A stretch of DNA of 8,145 nt, taken from Pseudomonadota bacterium. GTDB taxonomy: Bacteria; Bdellovibrionota; Bdellovibrionia; Bdellovibrionales; JAEYZS01. The stretch covers positions 1 through 8,145 of the forward strand of contig JAEYZS010000198.1 of the NCBI GenBank assembly GCA_023427925.1, in the 5' to 3' direction. The notes beneath the pieces are model-generated. The model saw only the letters and a program-made list of their open reading frames with translations, was not told where the DNA came from and searched no databases. This document shows, piece after piece, positions 1 through 5,770 of this stretch; position 1 is the first letter of the stretch, and the number at the start of each line of letters is the position of its first letter. The translations under genes and the position numbers were made by a program.

Positions 1-425
1 GTATTTACGTTAAAGGTTTTGTTTATCCTTTAAAGGGGGGCTTTGATATCAGTGGAGAATTCGACGCTCACCTCGAAACAGAGTGTTCGTTTTGTGCGGA
101 ACCTATGAAGATCCCAGTTCACGAAAAGTTCCATGAATTAATGATGTTACAAGGAAAGATTGCTCGACAACTTAAAGAAGTCGAAATCAACCATAACGAC
201 CTCGAAATCCATTATGTTGATGGAAACGAAATTGATCTTGGCCCCATCATCCACGAAATGATCGATGTCAATATGCCGATTCAGCCTAATTCCACAGAAG
301 AGGTCACAAAAGACGGACGCCCAAAATGCATAGAAGGCACGGCATATGAAAAGTACATGGCTGAAAATGCGGAATCTCCAATAAAGAGCCCATTTGACGT
401 CCTTAAAAACCTCAAAAAGAACTAA
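1..425 (+). CDS. yceD: YceD/DUF177 family protein, 5'-truncated by the window edge
   Basis: The frame is open from base 3, so the gene begins before the window; 140 residues are visible. An ATG at 105 lies inside the domain and is not the real start. Seen: a Cys-x-x-Cys pair (ECSFC, visible residues 28 and 31) in the position of the DUF177 CxxC, a stretch with DLGPIIHEMI in mid-protein, and a C-terminal SPFDVLKNLKK that resembles the NPFAVLASLKRK ending I recall for E. coli YceD. E. coli YceD is about 173 residues, so roughly 30 are missing. The family is linked to 23S rRNA accumulation and almost always lies just upstream of rpmF, as here. The fit to family and context is strong; the molecular activity is not established from this sequence. 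The gap to rpmF (183 nt) is unusually long and may give rpmF its own control. Confidence 0.88.
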   Translation, partial: IYVKGFVYPLKGGFDISGEFDAHLETECSFCAEPMKIPVHEKFHELMMLQGKIARQLKEVEINHNDLEIHYVDGNEIDLGPIIHEMIDVNMPIQPNSTEEVTKDGRPKCIEGTAYEKYMAENAESPIKSPFDVLKNLKKN

Positions 426-435
426 TCAAATCAAA

Positions 436-441
436 TATAAT
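436..441 (+). promoter_or_regulatory. Possible -10 box for the rpmF-fab operon
   Basis: A perfect TATAAT lies 10 nt after the yceD stop codon. No good -35 is found 16-18 nt upstream (that stretch is A-rich coding sequence). The nearest TTGAC-like hexamer (394-399, TTGACG) is 36 nt away, which is too far. If used, transcription would start near 448 and give rpmF a leader of about 160 nt. The assignment is tentative because the region is AT-rich. Confidence 0.3.
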
Positions 442-448
442 TGGTTTT

Positions 449-470
449 GAGACTAAAAGTGAACAGTCTC
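449..470 (+). other. Short inverted repeat in the rpmF leader
   Basis: GAGACT (449-454) and AGTCTC (465-470) are perfect complements with a 10-nt loop. A second tiny hairpin follows at once (CCGA 472-475, TCGG 479-482). Its 3' arm shares bases with the 5' arm of the larger repeat at 478-489, so the two could be mutually exclusive in RNA. Pairing is read from the sequence; function is unknown. Confidence 0.35.
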
Positions 471-477
471 CCCGATA

Positions 478-544
478 CTCGGTTTGCCAGCGTAGAATTG
501 ATTTAAAAGCTCAATTTACATTTGACAAACTTTGGCAAACCGAG
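478..544 (+). repeat. Perfect 12-bp inverted repeat upstream of rpmF, possible operator or RNA stem
   Basis: CTCGGTTTGCCA (478-489) is the exact reverse complement of TGGCAAACCGAG (533-544), with 43 nt between them. Inside lies a smaller hairpin, AATTGA (496-501) with TCAATT (511-516). As RNA this would be a two-tier stem-loop. Its 3' arm ends in GAG, the first bases of a Shine-Dalgarno-like GAGGAA (542-547). As DNA it could be a two-site operator. No T-run follows, so it is not a simple terminator. It lies ahead of a ribosomal protein and fatty-acid operon, so a role in controlling that operon is a reasonable inference. Confidence 0.5.
521..540 (+). repeat. Tandem TTTGnCAAAC motif, 10-bp phased
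   Basis: TTTGACAAAC (521-530) is followed directly by TTTGGCAAAC (531-540), 9 of 10 bases identical. Each contains a 9-bp palindrome TTTG-n-CAAA, and the centres are exactly one DNA turn apart. A partial third copy (TTTGCCA, 483-489) lies in the other arm of the 12-bp repeat. The first copy contains TTGACA (522-527), a consensus -35 hexamer, but no convincing -10 lies 16-18 nt downstream. This layout fits a regulator binding site; the regulator is unknown. Confidence 0.4.
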
Positions 545-552
545 GAAATTAC

Positions 553-594
553 ATGCTTTCTAAAAACAGGAAGACGAACATCAATCGTAGGTAA
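553..594 (+). other. Candidate 13-codon leader ORF before rpmF
   Basis: ATG 553 to TAA 592-594 encodes MLSKNRKTNINRR. GAGGAA (542-547) lies 5 nt before the ATG, a better ribosome binding site than the one for rpmF. The frame differs from rpmF, and the stop lies 14 nt before the rpmF ATG, inside the G/A-rich stretch that contains the rpmF Shine-Dalgarno. The peptide is basic (five Lys/Arg) and ends with CGT AGG before the stop. It could be a translated leader that couples to rpmF. A frame this short can arise by chance, so the evidence rests on the ribosome binding site and placement. Confidence 0.25.
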
Positions 595-608
595 AGGTAA
601 GGTATATT

Positions 609-788
609 ATGGCTCATCCATCGGATAAGATGACGAGATCAAAAAGAGGAATGAGAAGATCTCACGACTTTTTAGTAAAACCAGGAACTTCAACTTGTGC
701 AAACTGCGGGTCTACAAAGAAACCACACGTTGTATGTAACTCTTGTGGCTATTACAAAGGCCGCGTTATCGTTGCTCCAAAGCAATAA
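609..788 (+). CDS. rpmF: 50S ribosomal protein bL32 (zinc-ribbon form)
   Basis: A 59-residue protein. It starts MAHPSDKMTRSKRGMRRSHD, close to the usual bL32 start in which a KxxxSKxRxxxRR pattern is followed by His. It then carries two Cys pairs, C30-x2-C33 and C43-x2-C46, forming the zinc ribbon typical of bL32, and ends GYYKGRVIVAPKQ; the length is normal. Start chosen: ATG 609, with AAGG (599-602) 6 nt upstream. bL32 is a structural protein of the large ribosomal subunit, near the peptide exit region. The neighbours fit: yceD upstream and fab genes downstream is a classic arrangement. The stop is only 28 nt from fabH, so co-transcription with the fab genes is likely. Confidence 0.97.
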   Translation: MAHPSDKMTRSKRGMRRSHDFLVKPGTSTCANCGSTKKPHVVCNSCGYYKGRVIVAPKQ

Positions 789-816
789 TCATGAATCTTA
801 GATAAGGGAGGGCCTC

Positions 817-1806
817 GTGTATAACTCCAAGATTTTAGCAACGGGCTCTTATCTACCCAGCAAAAAACTCACCAATCAAGACATTGAAAAAATGGTCGAC
901 ACCACGGCGGAGTGGATCGTCGAACGTACTGGTATTGAGGAACGCTCTGTCGCTTCTGAAACAGAAATGACGAGCGATCTTTGTGTCAATGCCGCAAAAG
1001 TCGCCCTTCAAAGAGCAAATTTAAAACCCGAAGACATCGATATGATCATCGTGGGAACTGTTTCCGGAGATCAAGTGATGCCTTCTACTGCGTGTATGGT
1101 GCAAGCTAAGCTTGGATGTCGGCATATTTTTGCATTTGATTTGTCGGCAGCGTGCTCTGGTTTCGTCTATTCCCTATCGATTGCAGATCAATTTATCAAA
1201 ACAGGAATGTACAAAAATATTTTGGTTATCGGAGCCGAGACTCTTACAAGACTCGTAGACTATAACGACAGGAATACCTCTATCCTATTTGGAGATGGCG
1301 CAGGCTGTGTGATTCTCTCTCGTGCAGAAGAAGGTTCAGAGTCAAAGATCTACAGCTCTCACCTCTTTGCCGATGGACAATTGGGTCACCTTTTAGAGCT
1401 CAAAGGAAACGCAAGACCAAACCAACTTTTCTCTGATAAAATTATTGAACATGAATTCTCGTACATCCATATGAACGGTAAAGAAATTTTCAAGAATGCT
1501 GTGCGCACGCTGACAAACTGTGCGCAGATGGCTCTTGATGCTAACAATATTCCTTTGGATGATGTCGACTGGTTTATTCCACATCAAGCCAATATGAGAA
1601 TTACAGAGTCTGTTGCAAAACATTTTAAAATCCCAAATGAAAAAGTGGTCAGCACCATTCATTACACGGGAAATACATCTGCAGCTTCTATCCCAATCGC
1701 GTTAGACCATGCAGTTACAGATGGCCGTATCAAACGCGGTCAACACATTTTACTCTCTGCGTTTGGTGCTGGTTTGACATCTGGTAGCGCTCTGCTAAAG
1801 TTCTAA
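817..1806 (+). CDS. fabH: 3-oxoacyl-ACP synthase III (KAS III)
   Basis: 329 residues, normal for FabH. The enzyme starts fatty-acid chains by condensing an acyl-CoA (acetyl-CoA in most bacteria) with malonyl-ACP. Seen: the N-terminal ILATGSYLP strand; the active-site Cys in DLSAACSGF (C113); His in IPHQANMRI (H256); Asn in HYTGNTSAA (N286); and the Gly-rich FGDGAG (158-163). These reproduce the Cys-His-Asn triad of E. coli FabH (C112, H244, N274). The start is GTG 817, preceded by AAGGGAGG (804-811) with 5 nt spacing, a very strong site. It directly follows rpmF, with no plsX between. fabD follows 23 nt after the stop. No catalytic residue is missing. Primer preference (acetyl or branched) cannot be read safely. 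Confidence 0.97.
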   Translation: MYNSKILATGSYLPSKKLTNQDIEKMVDTTAEWIVERTGIEERSVASETEMTSDLCVNAAKVALQRANLKPEDIDMIIVGTVSGDQVMPSTACMVQAKLGCRHIFAFDLSAACSGFVYSLSIADQFIKTGMYKNILVIGAETLTRLVDYNDRNTSILFGDGAGCVILSRAEEGSESKIYSSHLFADGQLGHLLELKGNARPNQLFSDKIIEHEFSYIHMNGKEIFKNAVRTLTNCAQMALDANNIPLDDVDWFIPHQANMRITESVAKHFKIPNEKVVSTIHYTGNTSAASIPIALDHAVTDGRIKRGQHILLSAFGAGLTSGSALLKF

Positions 1807-1829
1807 ATCTAAATTTTTAGGGAGGAATT

Positions 1830-2783
1830 ATGCTCGGTTTGATTTTTCCAGGCCAAGGCTCTCAATATGTCGGCATGGGTAAGGTTTTTTACGAAAACTT
1901 TAAAGCCGTACAAGAAACTTTCGAAGAAGGCAGCGATGCTCTAAATCTCGATCTCAAAAAGCTACTATTTGATGGGCCTGATTCCGAACTTAAACTCACG
2001 CACAATACTCAACCTGCAATACTGCTTGTAAGTGTGGCTCTCGATCGAATCACAAAAGATCTATTTAAAAGCCAAAACAAACTCTGCGCAGGGCACTCTC
2101 TGGGAGAATACTCAGCTCTTGTGAGCAATGGTGTCTTGTCCTTTACTGATGCCATTAAAACTGTACGAGTTCGCGGTGAACAAATGCAAAAAGCTGTTCC
2201 TGCAGGTAAAGGCGCAATGATTGCTGTTTTAGGTTGTGAAAATGAGAACGTGGAAAAAATCTGCCGCTGGGTGCAGGAACAAACTAAAAAAGTTTTAGAA
2301 CCTGCAAACTATAATGCTCCAGGACAGGTCGTAATCAGTGGTGATGCAGAAGCTGCTGGGTGGTTAACCACAAATTGGAAAACTTCCGCACTTGCATCAG
2401 AGATCAAAGCGAAGTTTATTCCACTCAATGTGTCGGCACCATTTCATTGCTCCATGATGATGCCTGCACAAAAGGAAATGACACCGGTTTTAAATGGCTT
2501 AAAATATTCATCTGCTCAATTTCCAATCATTCAAAACGTCACGGCTCAAGAAACGACTGATGCAAACGAGATTCAAAAGAATCTCATTGCGCAGATTTCT
2601 GCCCCTGTGAAGTGGGTACAAAGCGTTATTAGACTCAAGGAGTTAGGTGTTACGCGTTGTATAGAGGTCGGACCAGGTAAAGTATTGGCAGGATTAGTGA
2701 AAAAAATTGACTCTAGCTCGCTCTCAACATTCAATATTGAAACACTTGAAGATTACAAGAAATTAGAGACAGAAGCCTTCTAA
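1830..2783 (+). CDS. fabD: Malonyl-CoA:ACP transacylase
   Basis: 317 residues, close to the usual 305-320. It moves malonate from malonyl-CoA to the phosphopantetheine arm of acyl carrier protein, making the extender for FabH and FabF. Seen: PGQGSQ at 7-12; the nucleophile motif GHSLGEYSA with Ser90; Arg115 in VRVRGEQM, which holds the malonyl carboxylate; the NAPGQVVISG segment at 162-171; and the catalytic His206 in SAPFHCSMM. These match E. coli S92, R117 and H201. ATG 1830 has AGGGAGGA (1819-1826) in front. It lies in the operon between fabH and fabG. A stretch near 176-192 (AGWLTTNWKTSALASEI) looks like a variable loop, and nothing else is odd. Confidence 0.97.
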   Translation: MLGLIFPGQGSQYVGMGKVFYENFKAVQETFEEGSDALNLDLKKLLFDGPDSELKLTHNTQPAILLVSVALDRITKDLFKSQNKLCAGHSLGEYSALVSNGVLSFTDAIKTVRVRGEQMQKAVPAGKGAMIAVLGCENENVEKICRWVQEQTKKVLEPANYNAPGQVVISGDAEAAGWLTTNWKTSALASEIKAKFIPLNVSAPFHCSMMMPAQKEMTPVLNGLKYSSAQFPIIQNVTAQETTDANEIQKNLIAQISAPVKWVQSVIRLKELGVTRCIEVGPGKVLAGLVKKIDSSSLSTFNIETLEDYKKLETEAF

Positions 2784-2831
2784 GGTTTTGTAATTAAAAG
2801 GAATATGATTCCGCGTGAATCATATTTAAAT

Positions 2832-2837
2832 AAAGGA
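2832..2837 (+). promoter_or_regulatory. Ribosome binding site deciding the fabG start
   Basis: AAAGGA lies 6 nt before a TTG (2844) that begins a protein with the standard FabG N-terminus. The upstream ATG (2805) has AGGA (2799-2802) only 2 nt before it, which is too close for efficient use, and would add 13 residues not expected in the family. The TTG start is therefore preferred. Confidence 0.5.
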
Positions 2838-2843
2838 TTTAGA

Positions 2844-3587
2844 TTGGATTTATCAGGTAAAAAAATTCTCGTTACTGGCGGCAGTCGCGGCATTGGTGCT
2901 GGAATTGTCCAACACCTCGCTACACTCGGTGCACATGTTGCGTTTACCTACTCTTCCAATCAAGCAAGTGCTGAAAAAATCTTATCTGGCTTAAAGAATC
3001 CAGAAAATCATATGATGGTTCATATGGACGTTTCTAATCAAAAGTCCATGGAAAAAGCCATCAGTACTGTTCTTGAAAAGTTTCACAGTCTTGATGGGTT
3101 AGTCAACAATGCCGGGATCACAAAAGATCAGTTGATCTTAAGAATGGGCTTAGATGATTTTGATCAAGTATATAACGTCAATATGCGTGGGACATTCTAT
3201 TGCACTAAACTTGTATTAAAGCCAATGTTGAAGGCTCGTAAAGGCGCCATCGTGAATATCTCTAGTGTTGTTGGTCATACAGGAAATCCAGGGCAAACCA
3301 ACTACACGGCTACAAAGGCTGGCGTCGAAGCTTTTAGTCGATCATTAGCACTTGAGCTTTCAAGCCGTAATATTCGCTCAAACTGCGTAGCTCCGGGTTT
3401 TATTGAGTCTGATATGACTCAAGAATTAACGGAAGAACAGAAAGAAAAAATGTTTTCGCGGATTCCACTTGGAAAAGTCGGAAGCGCAAAAGATGTCGCC
3501 AATGCTGTCGCCTTTTTATTGAGTGACAGCTCAAGCTACATCACAGGTCACACGTTACATGTTAACGGTGGCTTGTATATGAATTAG
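2844..3587 (+). CDS. fabG: 3-oxoacyl-ACP reductase
   Basis: A short-chain dehydrogenase of 247 residues from TTG 2844 (260 from ATG 2805). It reduces 3-oxoacyl-ACP to 3-hydroxyacyl-ACP with NADPH. Seen, numbered from TTG: TGGSRGIG (11-18) for the nucleotide; Arg15, typical of NADPH use; NNAG (88-91); Asn113; and the catalytic Ser141, Tyr154 and Lys158 in NISSVVG and NYTATKAG. These are offset by three from E. coli S138, Y151 and K155. The C-terminal SSYITGHTLHVNGG is typical of the family. The TTG start gives MDLSGKKILVTGG, the same lead length as E. coli FabG, and has AAAGGA 6 nt upstream; the earlier ATG remains possible. It follows fabD and precedes acpP in the operon, so the FabG role is favoured over a generic dehydrogenase. 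Confidence 0.95.
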   Translation: MDLSGKKILVTGGSRGIGAGIVQHLATLGAHVAFTYSSNQASAEKILSGLKNPENHMMVHMDVSNQKSMEKAISTVLEKFHSLDGLVNNAGITKDQLILRMGLDDFDQVYNVNMRGTFYCTKLVLKPMLKARKGAIVNISSVVGHTGNPGQTNYTATKAGVEAFSRSLALELSSRNIRSNCVAPGFIESDMTQELTEEQKEKMFSRIPLGKVGSAKDVANAVAFLLSDSSSYITGHTLHVNGGLYMN

Positions 3588-3624
3588 GAAATAAAAAAGA
3601 AGGAAGTTATTAACAACAAAATGA

Positions 3625-3633
3625 TTTGCCAAG
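3625..3633 (+). other. TTTGnCAAA-like motif upstream of acpP
   Basis: TTTGCCAAG matches the TTTGnCAAA motif seen twice upstream of rpmF at 8 of 9 positions (counting n as free). It lies 5 nt before the acpP hairpin. A shared regulator site at both operon entry points is possible, but a 9-bp match can occur by chance. Confidence 0.2.
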
Positions 3634-3637
3634 AGGT

Positions 3638-3665
3638 TTTGATTTTACCCATGTGTAAAATCAAA
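3638..3665 (+). promoter_or_regulatory. Perfect 11-bp hairpin between fabG and acpP
   Basis: TTTGATTTTAC (3638-3648) and GTAAAATCAAA (3655-3665) are exact complements around the 6-nt loop CCATGT. Neither side has a following T-run, so it is not an intrinsic terminator in either direction. It lies 10 nt before the strong acpP ribosome binding site. Possible roles are an mRNA 5'-end stabiliser or processing point that raises acpP over fabG, or a palindromic operator for an internal acpP promoter. TAAAAT at 3656-3661 resembles a -10 box but lacks a well-placed -35. Confidence 0.55.
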
Positions 3666-3689
3666 TGATCGAGCAAGAGGAGAACTAAA

Positions 3690-3929
3690 ATGGCTGTAAA
3701 ACCAAAAATTAAAGACATCATCGTGGAACAACTTGGTGTTGACCCAGAGAGAGTTAAAGTTGAAGCAAAATTCATCGACGATTTAGGCGCAGATAGCTTA
3801 GACATCGTTGAGCTTATCATGGCAATGGAAGAAGAATTCGACATCGAAATTCCAGATGAAGATGCTGAGAAGTTAGCTTCTGTTAAAAACGTTCAAGACT
3901 ACCTAGAGTCAAAAGGCGTACAACTGTAA
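3690..3929 (+). CDS. acpP: Acyl carrier protein
   Basis: 79 residues, acidic and helical, the usual ACP size. It carries growing acyl chains on a 4'-phosphopantetheine attached to Ser36 in the [10 protein letters not shown] motif, which begins the recognition helix II. Acidic residues around it ([15 protein letters not shown]) form the helix III surface used by partner enzymes. ATG 3690 is preceded by AAGAGGAGA (3675-3683), among the strongest ribosome binding sites here, as expected for a very abundant protein. The 102-nt gap to fabG, with its hairpin, may give acpP extra expression. The stop codon overlaps the fabF start (TAATG), so fabF translation is probably coupled to acpP. Confidence 0.98.
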   Translation: MAVKPKIKDIIVEQLGVDPERVKVEAKFIDDLGADSLDIVELIMAMEEEFDIEIPDEDAEKLASVKNVQDYLESKGVQL

Positions 3930-5194
3930 TGGCTGAATTTACCAGATCAACATCTTCAACTGAGAGACGAGTCGTCATTACGGGCATTGGTATCCTTTGC
4001 CCGACGGGAAACTCAACTCACGAGTCATGGAAAAACATCCTTGAAGGTGTCTCTGGTATTGATCGCATTACTCAGTTTGATGCTTCGACTTACGATTGCC
4101 AAATCGCAGGTGAAGTCAGGCCCTTTGAGACTGAAGGCTACATTGAGAAAAAAGAACTCAAAAAAATGGATCGCTTTATTCATCTATCTATGGTCGCAGG
4201 CCAAGATGCACTAAAGGATTCAGGGTTTGAGATCAATGATAGCAACAGAAAAAAAGTGGGTTGCTTTATCGGAGTCGGTATTGGCGGTCTTCCAGGTATT
4301 GAAGCTCAACACAATATTTTAAGAGACAAGAGTCATTCTCGCGTATCACCTTTCTTTATTCCGATGGTGATCGCAAACCTCGCAGCAGGTTATCTCAGCA
4401 TCAAAGTCGGAGCTCAAGGACCAAGTTACTGCGTCACATCAGCTTGTTCTTCGGGTGCGCACGCTATTGGAGAGGCTGTTCGATATATTCGCTCAGGACT
4501 TACAGATATGATGATAGCTGGTGGAGCTGAGAGCGCCGTTTGCCCTATGGCAATCGCTGGATTTGAAAATATGAAAGCTCTTTCTACAAGAAACGAGGAA
4601 CCAAAGAGAGCCTCTCGCCCATTTGACCAAGACCGTGATGGTTTTGTACTTGGTGAAGGAGCTGCGGTTTTAATTCTTGAAAGTTACGAATCTGCAAGTA
4701 AACGTGGTGCAAAAATTTATGCTGAGATTAGTGGTTATGGTTTAAGTTCCGATGCTTACCATATTACCTCACCGGCTCCAGAACACGTTGGCGCGCAAGA
4801 CTCCATGAGAGCGGCACTACTTGATGCACGCATCAATCCTGAAGAAGTTCAATACATCAACGCTCACGGAACTTCGACTCCAGTAGGAGACGGATTAGAA
4901 ACAGCTGCTGTTAAACACGTGTTTAAAGACCACGCACGCAAAATTATGGTTTCATCTACTAAGAGTATGACGGGTCACTTATTAGGTGCTGCTGGTGCCT
5001 TAGAGACTGCTTTTTGTGCCTTGGCCGTTCATGATCAAGTTGCACCTCCTACAATCAATTTAGAAAATCCATCACCAGATTGCGATCTTGATTATGTGCC
5101 AAAAATTGCAAGAAATATTAAAATTAACCATGTTATAAATAACAGCTTCGGATTTGGTGGAACGAACGCATCAGTTGTTTTATCAAAAATCTAA
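3929..5194 (+). CDS. fabF: 3-oxoacyl-ACP synthase II (KAS II)
   Basis: 421 residues. It elongates acyl-ACP by decarboxylative condensation with malonyl-ACP. Seen: VTSACSSGAHAI with the nucleophile Cys173; NAHGTSTPVGD with His313; STKSMTGHLLGAAG with Lys345 and His350; and the gate loop NSFGFGGTN (405-413). These equal E. coli FabF C163, H303, K335 and H340 shifted by exactly ten, so this protein has about ten extra N-terminal residues ([10 protein letters not shown]). No alternative ATG, GTG or TTG occurs in frame before the first conserved strand RRVVITG, so the extension appears genuine. The ATG shares its A with the acpP TAA. AAAAGG (3911-3916) inside acpP is a rather distant ribosome binding site, which favours translational coupling. 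The sequence fits FabF rather than FabB, which no neighbour suggests. Confidence 0.97.
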   Translation: MAEFTRSTSSTERRVVITGIGILCPTGNSTHESWKNILEGVSGIDRITQFDASTYDCQIAGEVRPFETEGYIEKKELKKMDRFIHLSMVAGQDALKDSGFEINDSNRKKVGCFIGVGIGGLPGIEAQHNILRDKSHSRVSPFFIPMVIANLAAGYLSIKVGAQGPSYCVTSACSSGAHAIGEAVRYIRSGLTDMMIAGGAESAVCPMAIAGFENMKALSTRNEEPKRASRPFDQDRDGFVLGEGAAVLILESYESASKRGAKIYAEISGYGLSSDAYHITSPAPEHVGAQDSMRAALLDARINPEEVQYINAHGTSTPVGDGLETAAVKHVFKDHARKIMVSSTKSMTGHLLGAAGALETAFCALAVHDQVAPPTINLENPSPDCDLDYVPKIARNIKINHVINNSFGFGGTNASVVLSKI

Positions 5195-5247
5195 CAACAG
5201 CTGCTAAATTCCAATTAAGAAATAGAAACCTTTAATCAGGGATTTCC

Positions 5248-5682
5248 ATGAAAGTTTTAATTGCTTCTGACCATGCAGGTTACGCTCTCAAAAAATTTCT
5301 CATCGAGCATTTCTATGACCTTCACTTTGAAGATCTTGGAACATATGATTCCAACAGTGTCGACTATCCCGACTACGCCGATAAGCTTTGTAACCTTCTT
5401 CCAGCAGGAAGCTTAGATAAGGACCCTGAACAAATTGGAATTCTAATTTGTGGCTCTGGTCAAGGTATGGCGATTAAAGCCAACAAACACTCTCATATCC
5501 GAGCAGCGCTCTGCCACAGCATCGTTACTGCAAAGTTATCTCGCGAGCACAACAATGCAAATGTTCTCTGCATAGGCGAAAGAATTCTCCCCTACACATT
5601 AGCAAAAGAAATTGTAGAAACTTTCCTTAAAACAAAATTCGCCGAAGGTCGCCACACCAACCGCGTAAAAAAACTTTGCTAG
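5248..5682 (+). CDS. rpiB: Ribose 5-phosphate isomerase B
   Basis: 144 residues, the usual RpiB length (about 145-150). It interconverts ribose 5-phosphate and ribulose 5-phosphate in the pentose phosphate pathway. Seen: the N-terminal KVLIASDHAGYALK with Asp8 and His9; DYPDYA at 39-44; the catalytic Cys68 in LICGSGQGMAIKANK; SREHNNANVLCIGER with His101; and the C-terminal EGRHTNRV phosphate-binding Arg residues. These match E. coli RpiB C66 and H99 shifted by two. ATG 5248 has AGGGA (5238-5242) 5 nt upstream. The 53-nt gap after fabF holds no terminator, so it is probably the last gene of the fab operon, which ends at the stem-loop at 5716-5745. LacA/B-type isomerases are related, but the context favours RpiB. 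Confidence 0.95.
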   Translation: MKVLIASDHAGYALKKFLIEHFYDLHFEDLGTYDSNSVDYPDYADKLCNLLPAGSLDKDPEQIGILICGSGQGMAIKANKHSHIRAALCHSIVTAKLSREHNNANVLCIGERILPYTLAKEIVETFLKTKFAEGRHTNRVKKLC

Positions 5683-5715
5683 TCGTAGAATGAATTAAAA
5701 GTTGGTATTAAAGTT

Positions 5716-5745
5716 AAAAAGCCAGGGCTGTTTACCTGGCTTTTT
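5716..5745. terminator. Bidirectional intrinsic terminator between rpiB and the convergent gene
   Basis: AAAAAGCCAGG (5716-5726) pairs perfectly with CCTGGCTTTTT (5735-5745) around the loop GCTGTTTA. The arms carry an A-run and a T-run, so the stem reads as a terminator from either side. It lies 33 nt after rpiB and 25 nt after the end of the - strand gene. Confidence 0.85.
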
Positions 5746-5770
5746 AGAGAATCTTGTGATGCAAATTTGA

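Noticed and set aside
1393..1662. 89-residue open frame on the - strand inside fabH
   Set aside because: It lies wholly within a gene with all catalytic residues; no ribosome binding site or family match; a shadow frame.
2360..2560. 66-residue + strand frame inside fabD
   Set aside because: Overlaps conserved FabD sequence including His206; no recognisable protein features.
3638..3665. The acpP-upstream hairpin as an intrinsic terminator
   Set aside because: The stem is followed by TGATCGAGC on the + strand and by AACCTC on the - strand, so there is no U-tract either way.
3584..3844. 86-residue - strand frame with a hydrophobic stretch over the acpP start
   Set aside because: It is antisense to acpP and the hairpin region. 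The Ser-rich, hydrophobic composition comes from the reverse reading of acidic ACP codons.
3987..4214. 75-residue + strand frame inside fabF
   Set aside because: Out of frame within a fully conserved gene; no start site support.
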